In this document: in pieces, positions 35,279 to 43,831 of the stretch
Layout of the letters: each line of letters opens with the position of its first letter
How positions within the stretch are numbered: position 1 is the stretch's first letter
Source: Allostella sp. ATCC 35155
Lineage (GTDB): Bacteria > Pseudomonadota > Alphaproteobacteria > ATCC43930 > Allostellaceae
Assembly: GCA_006738865.1 (NCBI GenBank)
Contig: AP019701.1
Location: forward strand, 3,468,001-3,532,000
Direction: 5' to 3'
DNA: 64,000 nucleotides
Program-made: the position numbers and the translations under genes
Notes under the pieces: model-generated
Database searches by the model: none
Told to the model about the DNA's origin: nothing
The model's input: only the letters and a program-made list of their open reading frames with translations

Positions 35279-36982
35279 ATGGCCAAGCGCAGCAAGGACG
35301 CCTTCGACGCCGTCAGCCTCGGCATCCTCTGGGACCGGCTGATCTCCATCACCGACGAGATCGTCTCGACGCTGGTGCGCAGTTCCTTCTCGACCATCGT
35401 GTCGGAGAGCTACGACCTCTCCTGCGTCGTCCTCGACGCCGAGGCGAACTCGATCGCCCAGGGCACGATGAGCGTGCCGATCTTCATCGCCAGCGCGCCC
35501 GTCACCGCGCGCCACATGCTGGAGCGCTTCCCGCCGGAGACGCTGCGGCCGGGCGACGTCATCTTCACCAACGATCCGTGGCTCGGCACCGGCCACCTCT
35601 TCGACGTGACCCTGCTGCGGCCCGTTTTCCGCAAGGGCCGCATCGTCGCCTACACGATGAGCATCACCCACCTGCCGGACATCGGCGGCATCGGCTTCGG
35701 CTCGTCGGCGACCGAGATCTATCACGAAGGCCTGCGCTTCCCGATCTGCAAGCTGGCCGAGGCCGGCCGTGTCGACGAGCGCCTGATCGAGATCATCCGC
35801 ACCAACGTGCGCGTGCCCGAGCAGGTGGTCGGCGACCTGATGGCCAACGTCGCCTGCAACGAGGTCGGCGGCCGCCAGGTGCTGGAGTTCATGGACGAGT
35901 ACGGCATCGAGGATCTGGGCCCGCTGTCGCGCGCCATCCGCGCGCATGCCGAGCGCGCGATGCGTGATCGCATCCGCACCAGCCTGAAGCCCGGCACCTA
36001 CCGCAACCGCATCGACCTCGAAGGGCTGGACGGGCCGATCCGCTTCGCCGTGCGCATCGACATCGACGGCGACCGGGTGCATTTCGACTTCGACGGCACG
36101 GGCCCCTGCGTGCGCGCCGGCATCAACGTGCCCTTCTGCTACACGCGCGCCATGTCGCTCTATTCGGTGAAGACGCTGACCCTGCCGTCGATCCCGAACA
36201 ATGGCGGCATGGCCGCGCCGATCACCGTCGAGGCGCCCAAGGGCTGCATCCTCGACGCCCAGCACCCGTTTGCCACCGGCGGCCGGCACGCCATGGGGCA
36301 CTTCGTCGTGCCGCTGATCTATGGCGCGCTGGCGAAGGCCGCGCCCGACCGGGTGCAGGCCGATTCCGGCATGATGAACCTCGTCACCTTCCAGGGCCGG
36401 CACCGCAACGGCCGCGGCGTCTCGACCATCTACTTCGCCGCCGGCGGCTATGGCGCGCTCGACGGCACCGACGGTGCGCCGACCGTGCCGCATCCCTCCA
36501 ACATGGCGGTCGTCCCGGTCGAGATCTGGGAGACGATCACCAGCACCACCATCGAGCGCAAGGAGCTGCTGACCGACAGCGGCGGCGCCGGCGCCTGGCG
36601 CGGCGGCCTCGGCCAGGAGGTGGTAGTCCGCAACGACTCGGGCGGCCCGATGACCCTGCTCGGCATGGGCAACCGCACCCAGTTCCCCGCCCGCGGCCTC
36701 TTCAAGGGCGGCGACGGGGCGATGCGCATGCATGCGATCGACGGCCAACCGATCAACGCCAAGGCCCGCGTCGAGCTGCCGGCCGGCGCCCGCCTCACCG
36801 TCCGCGAGGCCGGCGCCGGCGGCTTCGGCGATCCCGCCAAGCGCGACCCCGAGCGCGTGCTGGCCGATGTCCGCGAAGGCTTCGTCAGCCCCAAGGCGGC
36901 ACTCCGCGACTACGGCGTGAAGGTCGACCTCGTGAAGGGAACGGCGACGCGGCCGGCGCCGAAGAAGCGGGTCGCCAAGTGA
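35279..36982 (+). CDS. hyuB: Hydantoinase B / acetone carboxylase alpha-like subunit (HyuB family)
   Basis: 567 residues matching the Hydantoinase_B family: SLGILWDRLISITDEIVSTL near the start, GTMSVPIFIASAPVT, RPGDVIFTNDPWLGTGHLFD and HLPDIGGIGF, then RGGLGQEVVVR and GFGDPAKRDPERVLADVREG at the C-terminus. It contains the metal-ligand-rich region of the family and forms the complex with HyuA. Its stop TGA overlaps the GTG start of the next gene. No gamma subunit of acetone carboxylase type is encoded here. Confidence 0.94.
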   Translation: MAKRSKDAFDAVSLGILWDRLISITDEIVSTLVRSSFSTIVSESYDLSCVVLDAEANSIAQGTMSVPIFIASAPVTARHMLERFPPETLRPGDVIFTNDPWLGTGHLFDVTLLRPVFRKGRIVAYTMSITHLPDIGGIGFGSSATEIYHEGLRFPICKLAEAGRVDERLIEIIRTNVRVPEQVVGDLMANVACNEVGGRQVLEFMDEYGIEDLGPLSRAIRAHAERAMRDRIRTSLKPGTYRNRIDLEGLDGPIRFAVRIDIDGDRVHFDFDGTGPCVRAGINVPFCYTRAMSLYSVKTLTLPSIPNNGGMAAPITVEAPKGCILDAQHPFATGGRHAMGHFVVPLIYGALAKAAPDRVQADSGMMNLVTFQGRHRNGRGVSTIYFAAGGYGALDGTDGAPTVPHPSNMAVVPVEIWETITSTTIERKELLTDSGGAGAWRGGLGQEVVVRNDSGGPMTLLGMGNRTQFPARGLFKGGDGAMRMHAIDGQPINAKARVELPAGARLTVREAGAGGFGDPAKRDPERVLADVREGFVSPKAALRDYGVKVDLVKGTATRPAPKKRVAK

Positions 36983-38304
36983 CGCCCGAGGCCCCCCACG
37001 GCGCCTGGAGCGCCGACGTCGCGGACCACCTCATCCGCTACACGGCCAAGGGCTTCCTGCCGGGCATGATCACCCGCGCGAAGGGCGTCTATGTCTATGA
37101 CGCCGAGGGCCGCGCGATCCTCGACTTCGCGTCGGGGCAGATGTGCGCGACGCTGGGGCACAATCACCCCGCCGTGGTCGCAGCCATGCACGAGGCGGCG
37201 GCGGAACCGCTGCACCTCTATTCCAACATGCTGTCGCCGGCCGTGGTCGAACTGGCGGTCGAACTCGCCCGGCTGCTGCCGCCGACCCTGCAGAAGGCGA
37301 TGTTCCTGTCGACCGGCAGCGAGTCGAACGAGGCGGCGATCCGCATCGCCAAGCTCGCGACCGGCGGCTTCGAGGTCATCGCCATGGGCCATTCCTGGCA
37401 CGGCATGACGGCGGCCTCCAACGCCAGCACCTATTCCGGCGCCCGCAAGGGCTACGGCCCGGCGATGCCCGGCACCATGGCCCTGCCGCCGCCCAACGGC
37501 TATCGCTGCCCGATCCGCCACTGCGCCGGCACCTGCGACACCACCTGCCTCGATGTCGGCTTCGAGATGGCCGATATGCAGTCGGTCGGCGCCTATGCCG
37601 CCGTGATGTGCGAGCCGGTGCTGGCGGCGGGCGGCATCGTGGTGCCGACGGCGGACTACATGCGCCGCCTGCGCGAGCATTGCGACCGCCGCGGCCTGCT
37701 GCTGATCTTCGACGAGGCGCAGACCGCCTTCGGCCGGCTCGGCTCGCAGTTCGTCTTCGAGCAGCAGGGCGTCGTACCGGACATCCTGACCCTGTCGAAG
37801 TCGCTCGGCGGCGGCCTGCCGCTCGCCGCCACGGTGACGAGCGCCGCGATCGAAGCGGACATCCATGCCAAGGGCTTCCACTTCTACACCTCGCACGTCT
37901 CCGACCCCTTCCCGGCCCGCGTCGCGCTCGCGATCCTGCGCCTGATGGAAGCCGAACGGCTGGTCGAGAAGGCCAAGGCGGACGGCGCCTATTTCCTGGA
38001 CGGCCTGCGCGCCCTGCAGCAGCGCCACGAGGTGATCGGCGACGTGCGCGGCCTCGGCCTCCTCGCCGGCATCGAACTGGTGGAGGACCGCGCCTCGAAA
38101 CGGCCGGCGACGGCGCTGGGGCCGGCGGTCGTCCGCCGCTGCTACGAGCTCGGACTGCAGATCACCCAGTCCGGCGCCGCCCGCGACCCCGCCAGCGGGA
38201 CCGTCCTCAAGCTCGCCCCGCCGCTGGTCGCGACCCGCCCGGAGATCGACCTCGGGCTCGACATTCTCGATCGGGCGCTCACAGACAGCATCGGCAACGC
38301 GTGA
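36979..38304 (+). CDS. Class III PLP enzyme of the 2,2-dialkylglycine decarboxylase branch
   Basis: 441 residues, fold-type I PLP enzyme. The cofactor lysine is K274 (TLSKSLGGGLP), preceded by FDEAQTAFGR. Several residues that set 2,2-dialkylglycine decarboxylase (DGD) apart from ordinary aminotransferases occur in place: Q54 in ASGQMCATLGH, W140-H141 in SWHGMT, with the same spacings to the lysine as Q52, W138 and K272 of DGD (numbering from memory). The carboxylate-binding Arg of DGD (406) reads lysine here (K411 in LKLAPPL). A four-cysteine cluster C177-x4-C182-x3-C186-x3-C190 is also unusual. The GTG start overlaps the hyuB stop. Could decarboxylate/transaminate a quaternary or ordinary amino acid. 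Its stop abuts that of the convergent DMT gene (TGATCA). Confidence 0.85.
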   Translation: MTPEAPHGAWSADVADHLIRYTAKGFLPGMITRAKGVYVYDAEGRAILDFASGQMCATLGHNHPAVVAAMHEAAAEPLHLYSNMLSPAVVELAVELARLLPPTLQKAMFLSTGSESNEAAIRIAKLATGGFEVIAMGHSWHGMTAASNASTYSGARKGYGPAMPGTMALPPPNGYRCPIRHCAGTCDTTCLDVGFEMADMQSVGAYAAVMCEPVLAAGGIVVPTADYMRRLREHCDRRGLLLIFDEAQTAFGRLGSQFVFEQQGVVPDILTLSKSLGGGLPLAATVTSAAIEADIHAKGFHFYTSHVSDPFPARVALAILRLMEAERLVEKAKADGAYFLDGLRALQQRHEVIGDVRGLGLLAGIELVEDRASKRPATALGPAVVRRCYELGLQITQSGAARDPASGTVLKLAPPLVATRPEIDLGLDILDRALTDSIGNA

Positions 38305-39252
38305 TCACTCCGGCCGCACCGGCCGCTCGGTGAAGACGGCCGAGGCGGCGGGGGTGCGGCGGGTCTGGGTGAGGGCGATGTAGATGCCGGCACTGCAGAT
38401 CACGGCCGCGCCGATCCAGGTGTAGATGTCGGGCAGGAGTCCGGCGATCGCCCAGCCGATGGCGACCGAGCCGATGATCTGGGCGTACTGGAAGGGTGAG
38501 ACGATGTTCGCCTCGGCATAGGCGAGCGAGCGGACGACGCAATAGTGGCCGCTGGCGCCCAGCACGCCGAGCGCCAGCATGAGGCCGGCATCGAGAGGCG
38601 TCTTCGGCGTCACCCACACCCAGGGCACGATCGCCGACATGACGATGGTGCCGACCAGGGCCGAATACATGACCGAGGTCTCCGGCCGGTCGTGCCCCGC
38701 CACGCGCCGGGCGACGATCTGGTAGACGGCATAGCAGGCGGCGCTGACGACGATCAGGATGGAAGCCCACTGCACCACCTCCAGCCCCGGCCGGATCACG
38801 ATCAGCACGCCGGCGAAGCCGATCGCGACCGCGGCGAGGCGCGGGCCGCGGATGCGCTCGCCCAGGAACGCCCAGGCGAGCAGCGCGACGAAGAAGGGCG
38901 CGGTGAAGCTGATCGCCGCCGCCTTGGCGAGCGGAATGCTCTTCACCCCGAAGAAGAACAGCGCCGTCGAGGTGATCAGGCAGATGGAGCCCAGGATCTG
39001 CAGCGCCGGCCGCCGCGTCCGCAGGGCGGCGAAGCCCTGGCTCGGCAGCAGCCACAGCAGCGCGACCAGCAGGTGCGAGGCGGTGCGCGCCCAGATGATC
39101 TGCTCGGACGGATAGTCGCGGCTGAGGATCTGCACCAGCCCGTTCATGAACGGGAAGATCATGGCCGAGATGCACATGAAGAGGATGCCGAGCAGCACCC
39201 GCCGGTCGCGGCCGCCGTGCCCGGCGGCCGCGTCGCCTCTGCCTGCCGTCAT
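38305..39252 (-). CDS. EamA/DMT-family transporter
   Basis: 315 residues with ten hydrophobic segments arranged as two EamA repeats; first helix LLGILFMCISAMIFPFMNGL. Members export amino acids, nucleobase-like metabolites or drugs across the inner membrane. The ATG at 39252 begins just before the first helix (MTAGRGDAAAG); earlier in-frame starts add Cys/Arg-rich sequence unlike the family. It converges with the class III PLP enzyme with stops back to back. Confidence 0.87.
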   Translation of the reverse strand: MTAGRGDAAAGHGGRDRRVLLGILFMCISAMIFPFMNGLVQILSRDYPSEQIIWARTASHLLVALLWLLPSQGFAALRTRRPALQILGSICLITSTALFFFGVKSIPLAKAAAISFTAPFFVALLAWAFLGERIRGPRLAAVAIGFAGVLIVIRPGLEVVQWASILIVVSAACYAVYQIVARRVAGHDRPETSVMYSALVGTIVMSAIVPWVWVTPKTPLDAGLMLALGVLGASGHYCVVRSLAYAEANIVSPFQYAQIIGSVAIGWAIAGLLPDIYTWIGAAVICSAGIYIALTQTRRTPAASAVFTERPVRPE

Positions 39253-39286
39253 CCTCGAATTCCGTCCCCGTCGTCCTGAGCCGCCC

Positions 39287-40144
39287 TCAGGATGGGCAGG
39301 CGGGAGCCGCCGCGCAACCGTCGATCCGGGCATGGCGCCGCAGCAGCATCGCCTTGGCCCGGTCGATCCCGCGGCGCGAATCCGCCAGCCGCCCGATCCG
39401 CGCGCGCGACAGACGGCGTCCCGTGCCGGCCTCATAGGCCGTGACCACCGCCTCGAGGAACCCGGCGCCCATGTCGCCGAGATGGCGGAAATCCCAGTGC
39501 GGGTCGGCGATCGTCACGTCGGCGAAGTCGATGATGCCGACGAGGCGGGCCGGCGCCCCGTCGACCAGCATGTTCGCGGGATGCAGATCGTGATGGACGA
39601 GGACCGCGGGCAGCGCCTCGGCACCGTCGCGGGCAAGCGCGAAGGCCGTCCGCATCCCGGTATCGCGCGCCTCCGGTGGCAGTTCGCGCTCGGCAAGTTC
39701 GAGAAAGCCCGCCCAGAAATCGGGCACGACGCCCGCGGCCCGGGCGTCGGCCAGCGGCACCGCATGCAGCGCGGCCAGGGACGCGGCCAGATCGGCGGCC
39801 AGGGATGGCCCGGCCTCGGCCGGTTGCGGCCGGCGGCCCGGCAGCCGGACATGGCATTCCATCGCCGGCGGTCCCCCGGCGACCGGGCGGGGGACCGCGA
39901 CCGGCAGCCGCCCGGCGACCAGCGCCGCGACGGCGGCCGCGACCCGGAACCGATCGGCCACGAAGGGATGGTGGGGAATGCGCACGATGCGCTGCCCGAA
40001 CTCGAGGACGATGGAGGCGCCGCCGCCGGCCAGCAGCCGCGGCGGGCCGGGATCGAGGTCGGGGAAGGCGGTGCGGGCGGCCGCGACGAGATCGGCCGGG
40101 ACTCTGGTCCCGGCCGACGGTCGTGCGGAGGACGGCGTGTTCAG
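39287..40144 (-). CDS. APH/choline-kinase-like phosphotransferase
   Basis: An aminoglycoside-phosphotransferase fold kinase; the true substrate is unknown. The catalytic HHDLHPANML with Asp and Asn, and the metal-binding IDFADV, are clear in the C-terminal half. The only standard start in frame is GTG 39985, but it lies inside the N-lobe. Reading upstream, GGGASIVLEFGQRIVRIPHH and DLVAAARTAFPDLDPGP form the usual N-lobe, and no ATG, GTG or TTG occurs up to clpA. The frame reaches a CTG at 40144 that overlaps the clpA stop exactly as in a coupled start (CTGA). I therefore annotate 40144 as the likely start (285 residues); with GTG it would be 232 residues and lack its N-lobe. Confidence 0.75.
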   Translation of the reverse strand: MNTPSSARPSAGTRVPADLVAAARTAFPDLDPGPPRLLAGGGASIVLEFGQRIVRIPHHPFVADRFRVAAAVAALVAGRLPVAVPRPVAGGPPAMECHVRLPGRRPQPAEAGPSLAADLAASLAALHAVPLADARAAGVVPDFWAGFLELAERELPPEARDTGMRTAFALARDGAEALPAVLVHHDLHPANMLVDGAPARLVGIIDFADVTIADPHWDFRHLGDMGAGFLEAVVTAYEAGTGRRLSRARIGRLADSRRGIDRAKAMLLRRHARIDGCAAAPACPS

Positions 40145-42462
40145 CGCGTCTCGACCAGTTCCGGCTCCTTGGCCGGGCCGCCGCCATCCTTGGGGTCGCC
40201 ACGCTTGGGCTCGTCGGGGTAGGTGAAGGTCAGCTTGCCGTCGGCGACGCCGACCCGGACCGTGCCGCCCTTGGCGAGGCGGCCGAACAGCAGTTCGTCC
40301 GCAAGCGGCTTTTTGATGTGGTCCTGGATGACGCGGCCGAGCGGCCGGGCACCGTAGAGCCGGTCATAGCCCTTGGCCGCCAGCCACTTCCGCGCCTCGT
40401 CGTCGAGCTCGATGGCGACCTGGCGGTCGCCGAGTTGCGCCTCGAGCTGGGCGACGAACTTGTCCACGACCTGGGCGATGATCTCCTGCGTCAGATGCTG
40501 GAAGCCGATGGTCGCGTCGAGGCGGTTGCGGAACTCCGGCGTGAAGAGGCGCTTGATCGCCTCCTCGTCGTCGCCCTCGCGCACGCCCGAACCGAAGCCG
40601 ATCGCCGCCTTGGCCATGTCGGCCGCGCCCGCGTTCGTCGTCATGATGATGATGACGTTGCGGAAGTCGACGTTCTTGCCGTTGTGGTCGGTCAGCTTCC
40701 CGTAATCCATCACCTGCAGCAGGATGTTGAAGAGATCGGGATGCGCCTTCTCGATCTCGTCCAGCAGCAGGACGCAGTGGGGGTGCTGGTCGATGGCGTC
40801 GGTCAGGAGGCCGCCCTGGTCGAAGCCGACATAGCCGGGCGGGGCGCCGATCAGGCGCGAGACCGTATGGCGCTCCATGTATTCCGACATGTCGAAGCGC
40901 TTCATCTCGATGCCGAGCACGCGGGCGAGCTGGCGCGCGACCTCGGTCTTGCCGACCCCGGTCGGGCCCGAGAAGAGGTAGGAGCCGATCGGCTTTTCCG
41001 GCTCGCGCAGGCCGGCACGGGCCAGCTTGATCGCCGCCGCCAGCGCCTCGATTGCCTTGTCCTGGCCGAACACCAGCGTCTTCAGGTCGCGCTCCAGGGT
41101 GCGCAGCACGACGCCGTCGTCGCGCGAGACGGTCTTGGGCGGGATGCGGGCGATCTTCGCGACCACCGCCTCGACGTCGCGGACGGCGATCGTCTTCTTC
41201 CGCCGGTTCTCGGGCACCAGCATCTGGGCGGCGCCGGACTCGTCGATGACGTCGATCGCCTTGTCGGGCAGTTTGCGGTCGTTGATGTAGCGGGCCGAGA
41301 GTTCGACCGCCGCCTTGATCGCGTCGTTGGTGTAGCGGACGCGGTGATGGTCCTCGTAATAGGGCTTGAGGCCCATCAGGATCTTCACCGAATCGTCCAG
41401 CGACGGCTCGTTGACGTCGATCTTCTGGAAGCGCCGGACCAGCGCCCGGTCCTTCTCGAAGTAGCTGCGATACTCCTTGTAGGTGGTCGAGCCGATGCAG
41501 CGGATGGTGCCGCTGGCGAGTGCGGGCTTCAGCAGGTTGGAGGCGTCCATCGCCCCGCCGCTGGTGGCGCCGGCGCCGATCACCGTGTGGATCTCGTCGA
41601 TGAAGAGGATGGCGTTGGGCATCGCCTCGAGTTCCCCCAGGACCGCCTTCAGCCGTTCCTCGAAATCGCCGCGATAGCGGGTTCCGGCCAGCAGCGAGCC
41701 CATGTCGAGCGAGAAGATCACCGCCTCGCGCAGCACCTCGGGCACCTCGCCCGCGATGATGCGGCGGGCCAGACCCTCGGCGATGGCGGTCTTCCCGACC
41801 CCGGGATCGCCGACATAGAGCGGGTTGTTCTTCTGCCGCCGGCAGAGGATCTGGATCGTCCGCTCGACCTCGTTCTCGCGGCCGATCAGCGGGTCGATCT
41901 TGCCGCTGCGTGCCTTCTTGTTGAGGTTGACGCAGTAGGCGTCGAGTGCCTCGTGTCCCTTCTTCACGACCTTCTCCGCCGCCGCATCCTCGTCGGCGCC
42001 CTGGACCCGGCGGGACTCGCCCTTGCCGGGAACCTTGGCGATGCCGTGCGAGATGTAGTTGACCGCATCGAACCGCGTCATCTCCTGCTCTTGCAGGAAA
42101 TAGACCGCATGGGATTCCCGCTCGGCGAACATGGCGACGAGCACGTTGGCGCCCGTCACCTCCTCCCGGCCGGACGACTGGACATGGATCGCGGCGCGCT
42201 GGAGCACGCGCTGGAAGCTGGCAGTCGGCTTGGCGTCCTCGAGCCGGCTGCTGACGAGGTTTGACAGTTCGGTGTCGAGATATTCGATCAGTTCCCGGCG
42301 CAGCCGGTCGAGGTCGACGCCGCAGGCGCGCAGCACCGCGACCGCGTCACGGTCCTCGGTCAGGGCCAGCAGCAGATGTTCCAGCGTCGCATATTCGTGC
42401 CGGCGCTCGTTGGCGTTCGCCAGGGCGCGGTGCAGCGTCTCCTCGAGATTTCTGGACAGCAT
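40141..42462 (-). CDS. clpA: ATP-dependent Clp protease ATP-binding subunit ClpA
   Basis: 773 residues. N-terminal Clp_N repeats ([20 protein letters not shown] and [15 protein letters not shown]), then two AAA+ modules with Walker [16 protein letters not shown] and [15 protein letters not shown], Walker [15 protein letters not shown] and [12 protein letters not shown], and the ClpA-type IGL/IGF loop region. It unfolds substrates for ClpP, using ClpS as N-end-rule adaptor; clpS lies three bases upstream. clpP is not in the window. Confidence 0.98.
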   Translation of the reverse strand: MLSRNLEETLHRALANANERRHEYATLEHLLLALTEDRDAVAVLRACGVDLDRLRRELIEYLDTELSNLVSSRLEDAKPTASFQRVLQRAAIHVQSSGREEVTGANVLVAMFAERESHAVYFLQEQEMTRFDAVNYISHGIAKVPGKGESRRVQGADEDAAAEKVVKKGHEALDAYCVNLNKKARSGKIDPLIGRENEVERTIQILCRRQKNNPLYVGDPGVGKTAIAEGLARRIIAGEVPEVLREAVIFSLDMGSLLAGTRYRGDFEERLKAVLGELEAMPNAILFIDEIHTVIGAGATSGGAMDASNLLKPALASGTIRCIGSTTYKEYRSYFEKDRALVRRFQKIDVNEPSLDDSVKILMGLKPYYEDHHRVRYTNDAIKAAVELSARYINDRKLPDKAIDVIDESGAAQMLVPENRRKKTIAVRDVEAVVAKIARIPPKTVSRDDGVVLRTLERDLKTLVFGQDKAIEALAAAIKLARAGLREPEKPIGSYLFSGPTGVGKTEVARQLARVLGIEMKRFDMSEYMERHTVSRLIGAPPGYVGFDQGGLLTDAIDQHPHCVLLLDEIEKAHPDLFNILLQVMDYGKLTDHNGKNVDFRNVIIIMTTNAGAADMAKAAIGFGSGVREGDDEEAIKRLFTPEFRNRLDATIGFQHLTQEIIAQVVDKFVAQLEAQLGDRQVAIELDDEARKWLAAKGYDRLYGARPLGRVIQDHIKKPLADELLFGRLAKGGTVRVGVADGKLTFTYPDEPKRGDPKDGGGPAKEPELVETR

Positions 42463-42465
42463 CGT

Positions 42466-42798
42466 TCACTCCTTCTCGAGGGTGCATTGCAGGGGGTGCT
42501 GGTGCTGGCGGGCGAAGTCCATCACCTGGGTCACCTTGGTCTCCGCGACCTCGTAGGTGAAGACCCCGCAGATGCCGACGCCACGCCGGTGGACGTGCAG
42601 CATGATGCGTGTGGCCTCCTCCCGCGACTTGGAGAAGAAGCGCTCCAGGACGTGGACGACGAACTCCATCGGCGTGTAGTCGTCGTTCAGCATCAGCACC
42701 TTGTACATGGACGGCTTCTTCGTCCGGGGCTTGGTCTTGACGACCACGCCCGTGACGGACCCGTCGTTGCCGCGGCGCTCGTTGTCACTCATCCGCAT
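42466..42798 (-). CDS. clpS: ATP-dependent Clp protease adaptor ClpS
   Basis: 110 residues. A flexible N-terminus leads into the fold [23 protein letters not shown] with the NDDYTPM ligand-binding segment, then [27 protein letters not shown]. ClpS delivers N-degron proteins to ClpA. Two ATG starts are possible (42798 and 42792); I use the outer one. It precedes clpA with three bases between, so the two form an operon. The 292 bases upstream toward the phasin gene hold a terminator hairpin but no gene that I can see. Confidence 0.96.
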   Translation of the reverse strand: MRMSDNERRGNDGSVTGVVVKTKPRTKKPSMYKVLMLNDDYTPMEFVVHVLERFFSKSREEATRIMLHVHRRGVGICGVFTYEVAETKVTQVMDFARQHQHPLQCTLEKE

Positions 42799-43037
42799 AT
42801 CCGAGGCCCGGCTCGCGCCGCGCCCGCTCCTTCATCCATGCGACCGGCTGGCACCATGTGGGGATAGAAGGCCGGAAGTCTCCTCGTCCGTTGAATCATA
42901 TTGCGTTCCGGCGCCGCCAGAAAAGAGCGACGGCGGCAGGCGGGATTAAAAGCCGTCCATGCAAGGTCCCGGCCATGGCGGCGGCTGCCGGCCGGAGACG
43001 GCGATCCGGCGGCGAATCCCGCCCCCAGAACGGAAAC

Positions 43038-43062
43038 GGCCCGGCGGGGTTACCGCCGGGCC
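43038..43062 (-). terminator. Rho-independent terminator of the phasin gene
   Basis: Perfect 10-bp stem GGCCCGGCGG / CCGCCGGGCC with a 5-base loop, about 30 bases after the phasin stop; on the minus strand it is followed by GTTTCCGTTC, a modest T run. Confidence 0.8.
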
Positions 43063-43090
43063 ATCCGATGCCGTCGATGTCTGGAGCCGG

Positions 43091-43636
43091 TCAGGCGGCC
43101 GCGGCAGACTTGGTCATCTTCTCGACGACGACGTTGACGCGGGCGTTGAGCGGGGCGAAGGCGTCGTTCGTCACCTTCACGCCGATTTCCGACAGCTTGG
43201 TCGTCTCGGTCACCATCTGGTCGAAGCTCGAGCGCGCATACTCGGTCTGCAGGTCGACGAGCTCCTTCAGGGTGCGCGCACCCATCATGGCCTTCATCGC
43301 CGCCATGTTGGACTCGAGCCGCGCCTGGGCATAGCTCATGAATTCCTTGCCGATGACCTCGACGCCCTTGGCGTAGATGGTGCCGGCCTGGACGACCGCG
43401 TCGACATTGTCCTTGTTGAGCGAGCTCATCTCGTCGACGCTCTTGGCGACGACGTCGCGGGCCTTCTCGACCTGCTCCTTGGTCATGGTCACGGCCTGCT
43501 CGTAGCCCTTCTGGGCCGCTTCCTGGCCGACCTTGACGAAGTTGTCGACGATGTCCTTGCCGGCGACGAAACCGCTGTCCATGGGCTTCGTCATCTCATC
43601 GACCGCCGCAGCGGCCGCCTTGCTCTTCTGGTTCAT
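43091..43636 (-). CDS. phaP: Phasin family protein
   Basis: 181 residues, highly helical and rich in Ala, Lys and Glu, with the Phasin_2 pattern: MTMTKEQVEKARDVVAKSVDEMSSLNKDNVDAVVQAG and SYAQARLESNMAAMKAMMGARTLKELVDLQTEYARSSFDQM (each part quoted in short pieces: VDAVVQAG, GARTLKEL, DLQTEYAR). Phasins coat polyhydroxyalkanoate granules and limit their size. No PHA synthase is in the window. It has its own promoter flanked by two PhaR-like boxes and its own terminator, so it is a monocistronic, regulated gene. Confidence 0.93.
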   Translation of the reverse strand: MNQKSKAAAAAVDEMTKPMDSGFVAGKDIVDNFVKVGQEAAQKGYEQAVTMTKEQVEKARDVVAKSVDEMSSLNKDNVDAVVQAGTIYAKGVEVIGKEFMSYAQARLESNMAAMKAMMGARTLKELVDLQTEYARSSFDQMVTETTKLSEIGVKVTNDAFAPLNARVNVVVEKMTKSAAAA

Positions 43637-43726
43637 GCTCGGGGTCTCCCTCGGCCTCGGCCGATGTCGGATCGATCACGGGATCGCTTCGCAGTGCCGT
43701 GCAACGGTCCTGATCCCCAACCGCCA

Positions 43727-43741
43727 TGCTGCACTGCAACA
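43727..43741 (-). promoter_or_regulatory. PhaR-like operator at the phasin transcription start
   Basis: On the minus strand TGTTGCAGTGCAGCA, a quasi-palindrome TGC-N3-GCA with extended arms. It begins about where transcription from the promoter below would start (near 43742), so a bound protein would block initiation. Resembles the TGC/GCA-type sites of the alphaproteobacterial PHA regulator PhaR. Confidence 0.6.
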
Positions 43742-43748
43742 CGATGTG

Positions 43749-43777
43749 GTATATCGGCACCGATCCGGCTGGGTCAA
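43749..43777 (-). promoter_or_regulatory. Phasin gene promoter
   Basis: On the minus strand TTGACC (43777-43772), exactly 17 bases, then ATATAC (43754-43749). It predicts a start near 43742 and a leader of about 105 bases before the ATG at 43636. Both sides carry copies of the TGTTGCAGYGCA repeat. Confidence 0.65.
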
Positions 43778-43784
43778 GGGTCTA

Positions 43785-43799
43785 TTGTGCGCTGCAACA
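43785..43799 (-). promoter_or_regulatory. Second PhaR-like operator upstream of the phasin -35
   Basis: On the minus strand TGTTGCAGCGCACAA, sharing the first ten of twelve core bases with the site at 43727-43741. It lies eight bases before the -35 element; the two sites start 58 bases apart, allowing cooperative or looped binding. A weaker third copy (TGCCGTGCAAC on plus) occurs near 43695-43706. Confidence 0.55.
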
Positions 43800-43831
43800 T
43801 AACGCGGCGAACTGTCGCATCCGGCACGGCG

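Noticed and set aside
32672-36748. 1358-codon open frame on the minus strand opposite hyuA and hyuB
   Set aside because: An antisense shadow produced by GC bias; hyuA and hyuB motifs on the plus strand explain the DNA fully.
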